DNA from: Sphingomonas sp. CCH9-E2
GTDB lineage: Bacteria; Pseudomonadota; Alphaproteobacteria; Sphingomonadales; Sphingomonadaceae
NCBI RefSeq assembly: GCF_001557215.1
Contig: NZ_LSJM01000055.1
Coordinates: 1 to 64,000 of the forward strand
Length of the DNA: 64,000 nt
Direction of reading: 5' to 3'
The notes below the pieces were generated by a model. That model was not told where the DNA came from and searched no databases. It saw only the letters and a program-made list of their open reading frames with translations. The first letter of the stretch is position 1, and each line of letters opens with the position of its first letter. Shown one piece after another: positions 31,622 through 39,400 of the stretch. Made by a program: the position numbers and the translations under genes.

Positions 31622-32082
31622 TGCGCGTGGAGCTTCGACCTGCCAGCCCGGCGCATATCGGATCGATCGCCGCCCGGATGCGAGACGCGGACCGGATCGA
31701 GTGTGCTGCTTTTCGGCTCACCCCCAAGGATGCACTGCGCCAGGCGCTGCGCGGCGCATCGATCGCCGCGACCGCATTCGTCGATGGTCGGCCGGAAGCG
31801 ATGCTCGGCGCAAGTTGCCTCAACGCAATCGAGGGGACTGGGCGGCCGTGGATGCTGGCGACCGGTCGGGCGTTCGACTGTGCGCGTCCGATGCTGGTGC
31901 TGGGGCCGGAGATAGTCGGGCAGCTGCATGCCCGCTTCACGCGGCTGGAGAATTTGGTCTGGCGCGGAAACGATCGCGCGATCCGGATGCTGCGGCGCTG
32001 GGGGTTCACGATCGGCGAGGATGCCGTGGTGCATGGCGGGCTGTATTTCCTGCCCTTTTGGAGAATGAGCGATGTGCGCTGA
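31618..32082 (+). CDS. gp13-like protein with acetyltransferase-like fold
   Basis: A 154-residue protein resembling the T7 gp13/DUF2833 family: MRDADRIECAAFRLTPKDAL, TAFVDGRPEAMLGASCLNAI, and NLVWRGNDRAIRMLRRWGFT typical of GNAT-like ends. In T7-type phages the equivalent is needed for virion internal-core assembly. ATGA overlap upstream, 11-base overlap downstream. Confidence 0.75.
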   Translation: MMRVELRPASPAHIGSIAARMRDADRIECAAFRLTPKDALRQALRGASIAATAFVDGRPEAMLGASCLNAIEGTGRPWMLATGRAFDCARPMLVLGPEIVGQLHARFTRLENLVWRGNDRAIRMLRRWGFTIGEDAVVHGGLYFLPFWRMSDVR

Positions 32083-32608
32083 TCCTGTCACCCTCACCCT
32101 GATCGCGTCGGCTGTAGCTGCGGCGGGCAGTGCCGCCTCGACCGTATCGGCGATGCAGCAGTCGACCTATCAAGCGCGTGTTGCTGACCGCAACGCCAAG
32201 ATGGAGGACGCGGCGGCGCGCGACGCGATCGAGCGGGGCAAGCTGGAGGATCAGCGCTACCAGCGCCAGCTGTCGCAGCAGCAGGGCGCGCAGCGCGCGG
32301 CGCTGGCTGCGAACGGGATTGATGTCAGCTTTGGCAACGCTGCGGCGGTGCGCGAAGATCTGGCGCGGGCGGGGCAGGAAGACAGCCAGACGATCAGGGA
32401 AAACGCGATGCGCGAGGCGCGCGGGTTCGAGCTGTCGGCTGCGAACTACCGCGCCTCTGCGGCTGGCGCGCGCCAGGCGCGAACCGGACAGGCAATCAGC
32501 GGGGCATTCGACTTCGGGAGCACAGTGCTGGGCGGAGTGCAGCAGTATAAGCGGGTGCAGTGGAACCAGCGCAATCCGACTACCAACAGGCGAAATCCCT
32601 GGGGGTGA
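32072..32608 (+). CDS. Internal virion (ejection) protein, gp14-like
   Basis: A 178-residue protein with an N-terminal hydrophobic helix (LTLIASAVAAAGSAASTVSA) and a long Gln/Ala/Arg-rich coiled coil (RYQRQLSQQQGAQRAALAAN, GIDVSFGNAAAVREDLARAG). This pattern is typical of podovirus gp14-type ejection proteins that form a channel in the cell envelope. Confidence 0.8.
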   Translation: MCADPVTLTLIASAVAAAGSAASTVSAMQQSTYQARVADRNAKMEDAAARDAIERGKLEDQRYQRQLSQQQGAQRAALAANGIDVSFGNAAAVREDLARAGQEDSQTIRENAMREARGFELSAANYRASAAGARQARTGQAISGAFDFGSTVLGGVQQYKRVQWNQRNPTTNRRNPWG

Positions 32609-32611
32609 CGC

Positions 32612-32639
32612 AAAAAGGGCGACGGTTGCCCGCCGCCCT
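32612..32639 (-). terminator. Terminator for the antirepressor operon
   Basis: A 10-bp stem with one A-C mismatch and a 4-base loop; on the minus strand it runs directly into a T stretch. It ends the leftward transcript of the antirepressor gene and may also slow rightward late transcription. Confidence 0.75.
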
Positions 32640-32665
32640 CCATGCGCTGCGTCGGCCCGGCGAGC

Positions 32666-33382
32666 CTATGCGGCGGTCAGAAACGGCGGGAATTCCTTAG
32701 CCAGTCGGGTTAGTCCCTTCGGCGTCACCCGCACCTGCGTCGTCGTCTTTTCGCTTCCATCCGATCGGGTCACTACCGTGGTCTTATGCTCCAGCAACCC
32801 GGTCTGGAGCTTGGACTGATAGGCGATATAGTCGTTGCTCGCCTGACGGGTGTAAATCCAGTGATGGGCTCGAAGGAAAGTGAACAGCGCCTTGGGCTGG
32901 ACTTGCAGGGTTTTCGCGGCGTCGGTGATGCACATTGAACCTTCCGACGCGGCGATCCGCTCCAGTGCCTGCACCTGTGGGCGCATCTCTTCGACCTCGC
33001 CTTGAAGTTCGAGCACCTTCTCGGTGTAGGAGAGCAGGATCCCGCGCATCGCGGCCGGGTCGTTCAGCATGGCGACGGGGTCCGCGGATTGCGCGGCCTG
33101 CGCCTCCAACTCCTGCCAGCGGTCGATGATGCGGGCGCGGAGGTCGGCGTTGTAACCCGACACGACAACAAGGGTGTCGCGCTTGGTCAGGTCGTAGACT
33201 TCGGTTGGGCGGCCACCACCCTCCGGGGAGTGGGGGCGGGGAGTTTTACGACTTTCTCGTAAAACCCCTTGGTCGAACAACCGTCGTATGGTCGCGACTA
33301 CATCATTGTGCCGCGCATCGCAGAGCTCGGCGATTTCGCGGCTGCTCATGGTCTGCGGGGCGGCGGTGAGGTCAGTGGACAT
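32666..33382 (-). CDS. Antirepressor: Rha-type N-domain plus KilAC domain
   Basis: A 238-residue phage regulatory protein. N-terminal Rha domain: SSREIAELCDARHNDVVATI, then EVYDLTKRDTLVVVSGYNAD and ARIIDRWQELE. C-terminal KilAC/ANT domain: VQALERIAASEGSMCITDAA, KALFTFLRAHHWIY and RVTPKGLTRLAKEF. Such proteins antagonise phage repressors. It is placed against the late genes and preceded by a small gene with an 11-base overlap; a divergent Arc-like gene follows. Start at 33382 (MSTDLTAAPQ). Confidence 0.88.
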   Translation of the reverse strand: MSTDLTAAPQTMSSREIAELCDARHNDVVATIRRLFDQGVLRESRKTPRPHSPEGGGRPTEVYDLTKRDTLVVVSGYNADLRARIIDRWQELEAQAAQSADPVAMLNDPAAMRGILLSYTEKVLELQGEVEEMRPQVQALERIAASEGSMCITDAAKTLQVQPKALFTFLRAHHWIYTRQASNDYIAYQSKLQTGLLEHKTTVVTRSDGSEKTTTQVRVTPKGLTRLAKEFPPFLTAA

Positions 33383-33629
33383 TGGCGATCTCCAGGACAA
33401 ATCCTCGGACCGCTTCCAATGCGGCCACACCACCCTCCATCAGTCGGATTGCACCATCGAGCGCGCTTCCATTGAGAGGTTCCTCGAATGCCGGCTGGTG
33501 GGACAGTAATTCAAGCACGCCAGCCACTGCGGCTAGATGAGCATGCAGATCGTCGAAGCGCTGATTGAGCGCGGAGGTTGCAGGGGTTTGAGATTGCGCA
33601 GAGCGCATGATAGGCGCGACGGCAGCCAT
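33372..33629 (-). CDS. Small leader gene of the antirepressor operon
   Basis: An 85-residue helical protein (MAAVAPIMRSAQSQTPATSA; FDDLHAHLAAVAGVLELLSH; GGVAALEAVRGFVLEIANVH). Coupled to the antirepressor by an 11-base overlap. It may be a modulator of the antirepressor or just a translational lead-in; no family recognised. The start is the Met nearest the intergenic control region; GGGAGAACGTC lies upstream. Confidence 0.6.
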   Translation of the reverse strand: MAAVAPIMRSAQSQTPATSALNQRFDDLHAHLAAVAGVLELLSHQPAFEEPLNGSALDGAIRLMEGGVAALEAVRGFVLEIANVH

Positions 33630-33660
33630 GACGTTCTCCCATATTGAGACGTTGCGGTCA

Positions 33661-33700
33661 GAGCCGGGCGGAAGTTGCAGCTTCCGTTCGGCTCGTTTTT
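33661..33700 (+). terminator. Strong rightward terminator between the divergent antirepressor and Arc-like genes
   Basis: A 14-bp stem (GAGCCGGGCGGAAG paired with CTTCCGTTCGGCTC, two G-T pairs) with a 6-base loop, then G and five T residues, on the plus strand only. No plus-strand gene lies directly upstream; the RNA that ends here would be either late read-through or an antisense transcript of the antirepressor genes. Confidence 0.85.
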
Positions 33701-33711
33701 CAGATACCTGA
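33700..33711. promoter_or_regulatory. Candidate operator of the Arc-like repressor
   Basis: TCAGATACCTGA is a 12-bp inverted repeat (TCAG/CTGA around a 4-base centre) in the 90-base divergent gap, 8 bases before the Arc-like start. RHH proteins bind such short palindromes. Only position and symmetry support it. Confidence 0.4.
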
Positions 33712-33719
33712 TATAAACC

Positions 33720-33908
33720 ATGACCGCAATATCGGGAACCCAAAAAAAGCGCGGCCGGCCTTCGACGGGCCGAACAGCGGTTATGGTCAAGCTGCTACCT
33801 GAACAGCTGGCCGCGCTCGATACATGGATTTCGGAGCAGCCTGACGCGCCGACGCGGCCGGAAGCGGTGCGGCGTATACTGACGGCGATGCTTGACCAAT
33901 CGGCCTAG
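33720..33908 (+). CDS. Arc-like ribbon-helix-helix repressor
   Basis: A 62-residue DNA-binding protein: an AT-hook-like start (QKKRGRPSTGR), then the RHH core TAVMVKLLPEQLAALDTWIS and TRPEAVRRILTAMLDQ. In length and place it is like P22 Arc, which represses the antirepressor gene. No Shine-Dalgarno is seen, so leaderless or weak translation is possible. Its stop overlaps the end of the convergent exported-protein gene by 4 bases. Confidence 0.75.
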   Translation: MTAISGTQKKRGRPSTGRTAVMVKLLPEQLAALDTWISEQPDAPTRPEAVRRILTAMLDQSA

Positions 33909-34273
33909 AATTTTTTCACCGGAAAACCCGTGAATGGTTTGGCTTCGCACCGACTGTAGGTGACGAGCGCGACTCCTGCGATTTCTATGCGCGCATACAT
34001 CTCGCCGCTCTCGCGATTAACGGTGCGTTCGAAGCTAGCTTTATCTTTGGGAATGGTTGTCCGCTGCAGGACTATTTCAGTTTCGGAAACCGATGCAATA
34101 GGCAGCGTTTGTTCGCACCCTTCAAAGCAGAATCGCTTGGCTTCGAGGTCGATGCTAAACGTCGAGCGGACAGGCTTGTCCGTTTCGACCGTTTTCCCAA
34201 ATTGGATCGTATCCTGCGTTCCGACGCATACGAGGTTAAAGCTCGCAGCTACAGCCAACGCCAACGGGATCAT
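33905..34273 (-). CDS. Exported protein, lysogenic-conversion candidate
   Basis: A 122-residue protein with a signal peptide (MIPLALAVAASFNLVCVG) and a beta-rich body with three later cysteines (RFCFEGCEQ; YSRCEAKPF) and the end KPFTGFPVKKF. Sphingomonad chromosomes, as I recall, encode similar FNLVC... PFTGFP proteins of unknown function. It is expressed on the strand opposite the late genes, next to the Arc-like/antirepressor pair, and its DNA looks less GC-rich than its surroundings. It might be a superinfection-exclusion or fitness gene. Confidence 0.65.
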   Translation of the reverse strand: MIPLALAVAASFNLVCVGTQDTIQFGKTVETDKPVRSTFSIDLEAKRFCFEGCEQTLPIASVSETEIVLQRTTIPKDKASFERTVNRESGEMYARIEIAGVALVTYSRCEAKPFTGFPVKKF

Positions 34274-34356
34274 TTCATTCCTCCGCGTCATGGTGACGCA
34301 TCATGTGACTGTGCATCGGGCTGATGCTTGCTGTCAAAGTGAAATACTGTCGATGC

Positions 34357-36489
34357 ATGGCCCGTGTTCCGATCATCCAAGGTCCTTCAGTCGGCCTTGC
34401 CCCCGTCTCGCGCGAGCGCATCCGTCCCGTAGATAATGGCGGCGGCGCACTTGGAGGCCTTGGCCGCGGCCTGCAGCAGCTCGGGCAGACGGGCATGCAG
34501 GTTGCGCAGGCACAGGATCGCTTGCTGGAAGAGCAGGATGAGGCCGGGTCCAAGGCGCTCGACGCCGAGGCGATCCCGCTGATCCAGAAGTCGCTGACCG
34601 AGTTCACGGCGCTGCAGGGTGAGAAGGCGAGCGCCGAAGCGCTGGACGGGGCAAAGAAGCGACTGATCGAACAGCGGGACGAGTTCCTCAAGCGCGCGCC
34701 AACCCCCCGGATGCAACGCATGCTCGGCGATGTGCTCGACCATCGGCTTGCTTTGGCGGCCGGTCAGATGGAGGCGCATTCGGTCAAGCAGATCGGCGTG
34801 GCGTGGGAGACGGCGAGCGTGTCGCGCCAGACCGCGTCGGCGGAGGCCGCCATGGCGGCGAGCGATCCGGTCGAGCGGCGCATGCACATCGACACTGGCG
34901 TTGCTGAATTGCGCAAGCTGGGCGAGCGCAAGGGGGTCGGCGAGGATGTGCTCAAGGTCGAGGCGCTCAAATTCGCGTCGGGCATCCATCGCCGCGTCGC
35001 TCTCGATATGGTCGATGCCGACAATGTCGACGGGGCGCTTGCCTATCTGGAAGCGAACAAGGGCGAGATCGCGGCTGACGATGAAGCGCAGATCAACCGT
35101 GCCCTGCGCGATCCGCTGGAGCGACGGCAGACTGAGGGGGATACTGTCGGCATCCTGCGCGCGGAGACGGGCACCGAGGCGGGCGCCAGCTCCTCGCCGC
35201 ATGATCCGCTTGGCGGAGCGGGTCGCATGCCGGTCAACGGCGGGGGCTATGGCGCGGCGCGGGATTATGGAGCGCATAACGCGGTGGACATTCCCGCCGC
35301 GCGCGGCACGCCGATCAAGCCGGAACGGGTTGGCACCGTGCGCGTGTCCAGCAGCGCCAAGGGCGGAAACATCGTCACGATCGACTATGGCGACGGGACT
35401 GTCGACAAATACATGCATTTGGACGCGGTCAGGGTGAAGGATGGCGACCGGGTCACCGCCGATACCGTGGTCGGCACGGTGGGCAGCACCGGGCGGTCGA
35501 GCGGTCCGCATCTGCACTGGCAGCGGCTGGTCGGCGGCAAGGCGGTCAATCCGCTAGAGGCGCGGAGCCGTGGTCCGCAGCAGGAACCGCAGCGGCATGA
35601 CCTGGGCGCTGCGCTGGCCGAAGTCGATCGCCGCGCGGACGAGGGGGGGTGGTCGCCGGAGCGGCGAGCCCGGGCGAAGCAGTGGGTCGAGAACAGGGTG
35701 GATCAGGATGAAAAGCTGATCCGGCGGCGCGAAGACGAGGCCGACCGCCAGGCGTGGGATGCGATCGACGGTCTTCCAAACAATCAGATCACATCGATCG
35801 AGCAGATCCCGGCGAGCATCCGCTCGCGGATGAGTTCGCGCGCGCGGATGCAGATCGAGGATGAGATCGCCCGCAATACCAAGCCGAAGGAAGTCGAGGC
35901 GAATGGCGATGCGGCGATCACGCTCAAGGTGCTGGCGGCGCGGGACGAAGAGGCGTTCAAGGCGCTCGACCTGCGACAATACCGGTCGCAGCTCACGCCG
36001 GGAGAGTTTGAAAGTCTTGCGGTCGATCAGGCGCGGATGCGCGCGAAGCCAGCCGAGGCGCGCACGACGGCGAATGTCCGCGCCGAGATCGATCGCACGA
36101 TCACCTTCTATGGTGGTGACATCGGGCTGGGCAAGAACGTCACCGATCGCAAGAACGAAGACGGTCGTCGCACCTATGGCCGCATCCAAGACAGCATGCG
36201 CGCCTATCTGGAGAGGGCGACCGAGGGCGGGAAGCGAAAGCCGACCGACGACGATCTGAAAGCGGCGTTCGATCACGCGACGATGGAGGTCATCGTGCGC
36301 GACCGGGGTGACCAGGTGGTCCGGCGCTATGAGGTCGATGGTCCGGCGCGGCTGGGGATCCGGGTGCCAAACGACGTCAAGGCGCGGATCGAGCAGTCGT
36401 TCGCGCGCGAGCGACGGCGTCTCCCCCGACCGGATGAGACGGTCGAAATCTATCTGCAAAACAAGGGAAGGCCGGGGTTCTGGCGATGA
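34357..36489 (+). CDS. Ejection protein with M23 peptidoglycan-hydrolase domain
   Basis: A 710-residue internal virion protein. Residues 1-270 are helical; residues 290-395 form an M23/LytM endopeptidase domain with zinc-ligand motifs HNAVD (His307, Asp311) and HLHW (His385, His387) and YGDGTVDKYMHLD between them; the remaining part is again helical and charged. It likely cuts the cell wall to let DNA enter, as the transglycosylase in T7 gp16 does. ATG 34357 chosen over an earlier in-frame start; ATGA overlap with the next gene. Confidence 0.88.
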   Translation: MARVPIIQGPSVGLAPVSRERIRPVDNGGGALGGLGRGLQQLGQTGMQVAQAQDRLLEEQDEAGSKALDAEAIPLIQKSLTEFTALQGEKASAEALDGAKKRLIEQRDEFLKRAPTPRMQRMLGDVLDHRLALAAGQMEAHSVKQIGVAWETASVSRQTASAEAAMAASDPVERRMHIDTGVAELRKLGERKGVGEDVLKVEALKFASGIHRRVALDMVDADNVDGALAYLEANKGEIAADDEAQINRALRDPLERRQTEGDTVGILRAETGTEAGASSSPHDPLGGAGRMPVNGGGYGAARDYGAHNAVDIPAARGTPIKPERVGTVRVSSSAKGGNIVTIDYGDGTVDKYMHLDAVRVKDGDRVTADTVVGTVGSTGRSSGPHLHWQRLVGGKAVNPLEARSRGPQQEPQRHDLGAALAEVDRRADEGGWSPERRARAKQWVENRVDQDEKLIRRREDEADRQAWDAIDGLPNNQITSIEQIPASIRSRMSSRARMQIEDEIARNTKPKEVEANGDAAITLKVLAARDEEAFKALDLRQYRSQLTPGEFESLAVDQARMRAKPAEARTTANVRAEIDRTITFYGGDIGLGKNVTDRKNEDGRRTYGRIQDSMRAYLERATEGGKRKPTDDDLKAAFDHATMEVIVRDRGDQVVRRYEVDGPARLGIRVPNDVKARIEQSFARERRRLPRPDETVEIYLQNKGRPGFWR

Positions 36490-39400
36490 AGACCGATCCG
36501 CTAGACGCGCTGCTTGCCCCGCCTTCGCGTGAAGACCCGCTCGATGTTCTGCTGCGGCGCCAGGCGCAACAGCGCGCCGCCGCTGCGTTGGCGGTTTCGT
36601 CGCAGGATCCGGAGATCGCGGCCAAGGCAAACCGGCATTCACGCGATCTGGGCATTCCCGCGTCGACCGTCGAGCGCAATATCAAGGTGATTGATCGCGA
36701 AGCGACGGTCCGCACCGCTGTGCGCGAGATGAAGCAATCGACTTACCTGTCGCAATGGTTCGCCGACCCCCGCAACGCTGCGGCGGGGCTGGATGATGCC
36801 GGCGCGCTGCGCAAGCTCGCTGCTGCGACCCCGGCAAGGTCGGCACCCCAGCCGGGGGAAGCTCCATGGCTTGCTGTGCCGTTGGGCGGGACGTTCCCGG
36901 GCGTCGGCGCACCGCGGAAGCAGGCGGACCCGCTGGCCGGGACGGGTTACTATCTCCGGGCAAACCCGCCGCGCCCCCAGCGGATACCCCCCCAACCGGC
37001 GCAGCCTGGAGTTCGCCTTGGTAGTGCGGCGGAGCAGCAGATTTTGGCGCGGCGGATCGAGGGGCAGCGCCGCGCGGAAGGTCCGTTCGGTCGTATTGGC
37101 GCGCTGCTCGAGCGCGGTCTGTCATCACTGCATGCAGGTCTTAGCCGTACCGAGGCGGCATTTTCCCGTGCGATTGGTGCGGACGGCTGGGCGGACCACG
37201 TTGAGGCGTCGGCGCGGCGTAATGAGATGGTGGCAGCTGCGCCCATCCCGGGAGAGACGAGTCTTGGCGAGGTGAAGGCCAACCCGACTGTGGGCAATGT
37301 CCTGTCCTTCGGTGCCGAGGCGACGGTGCAGTCGGCGCCCGGGACCTTTGTTGCCGTCGCAGGTGCCCCGCTGTTCGTGCTTTCGCAGGCTGGAAGCATC
37401 GGTCAGTCGCGCGCGGAAAACAATCGGCGCACCGACGCGAACCTTGGTGATGTGGCAATCGCAACGCCGGCGGCTGTGGCTTCGATGTGGCTGGAGCGCA
37501 CCGGCATTTTCGGCATTCTGGACGCCGCGGGCAAGAACGTCGTCACGCGCGTGCTCAAGGCTGGCGGTAAGGAAGCCGCGACCGAGGTTGCACAGTCGAA
37601 CGTAGAATATGCTGGCGGGACGCTCGGTACCGTAGAGGGATGGCAGGCGGAGGGTGCGCTGGATCAGTCGCTCGCCGGTCTGATCGGTGGCGGGTTCATG
37701 GGAACAACCGTTCGCGGCGGGATCGAGGCCGGGGCGGGTGTCCGCGCGGCCGTTCGGAAGGTCGCTGACAAGGCACTGGTCGGGCGCGAGCGCGCCGAGA
37801 TGGACGCGATCATGGATGCGGCGGCGGGGACCAAGCTGCGCCAGCGCGATCCCGAGGCGCTGCGGCTGTTCCTGTCGGGGCTCACCGAAGACACGGCCGT
37901 CGAGAATGTGTACCTGCCCGGTGAAGCGGTTGCGACGTACCTGCAGTCCGGCACCGATCAGGATGCCGAGTTCTGGGCGGGGTATGAGGATGCGATCGCC
38001 GAGGCGGTCGCTTCGGGGGGCGATGTCGTATTGCCGACCGCCGAGGTCGCGGCGCGGCTGGCTGGCACGCCCGCATGGGATGCGCTGCGCGACGAAGCAC
38101 GGTTTTCGCCAGGCGGGCAATCGCGTCGCGAGGCCGGCGAGATAAGCGAAAGCGATGTCGAAGAGCTGGTCAGTGCGATCGAGCAAGAGATGGGTGCCGC
38201 GCGCGATGCGGCTGGGCCGCGCGAGCAGGTGTTCGGCGAGATGATGGCGAAGCTCACCAACGCGGGCTTCACTCCCGATGTCGCGCGGCAATATGCGGCG
38301 CTGTGGACCGCGCGGGCCGCCACCCGCGCCGAGCGACTGGGCGAGGCGCTGCGCGGCGACGAAGCCCAGTCGCTCACCATCAACCGCGTGCTGCCCGAGG
38401 GGCTCAAGCCGATCGCGTCGGTCGATAATCTCGATCTGGTCATTCAGGCGCTGCGACGGGGGCGGGACAGCCAGGTTGGCCGGGGCGGTCCGACGCTGCT
38501 GGAGTGGATCGCAGCACGCGGCGGGATCGACGATGTCGGCGGTGACATCGCGTCGATGGGCGGTGATCGCTGGCATCTGCTCGACACCGCGCGCAAGGCG
38601 ACGATCAAGAGCGGCAAGCGCAAGGGGCAGGAAACCACCGTCACCACGGTCGCAGGGCGCCGCAAGCTGATCCGGGACCGTGCGGCGGCGGGGCAGGGCG
38701 CGATGTTCGCCGGCGGCGCGGCTGGCGATGGCAACCGTTTTGGCCTCGACGAAACACTGCGCGCGGCAATCGAAGCGGGCTTCTTCCCCGAACTGGCGCG
38801 GACCGAACAGAACGGGCAGTCACTGACCGATGCGGACCTCGCCGACACGCAGGTGCTGCTCGACGCGATCAGTGACGAGCTGCGCGGCAATCCCCGACGC
38901 GCCGAGAATGCGGAGACCGACCGTCTGCGCGACATGGCGGATGAGCTGACCCAGCTGCTCGACGAGGCTGGCATCGACGCTTCGACCGCGAGCGATGGCG
39001 ATATCCGCGCGTTTGTGCAGCGGTTTCAGGCAGCGGCGACGGAAGGCCGGAGCTATGAGCAGGAGCTGGTAGATCAGGCGAGCCCGCGTCGCCCTGCTAC
39101 GACGCTGGACGAAGCCACCCGTGCTGTCAGTGAGATTGTGGGCGGCGAGTTCACCAACGCGGCGACGGGCATCGCGGCGCAGCTGTCGCGCAACTCGCTG
39201 CGCAAGATGACCAGCGGCTCGGCGACCCGGAAGTCGCGGACGCCGCACGACCATGCGCTTGCGGTCGCCAATGTCGACCAGCTGTTTCAGGCTGCCCTGC
39301 TCAACGAAACCCGGCCGGACGCGCGGAGCGATGCGCCCCGGTTCATCCATCGCTTTGTCGCGCCGATGATCGCCGCCGATGGCGAGGTGGTCGCGGTCAA

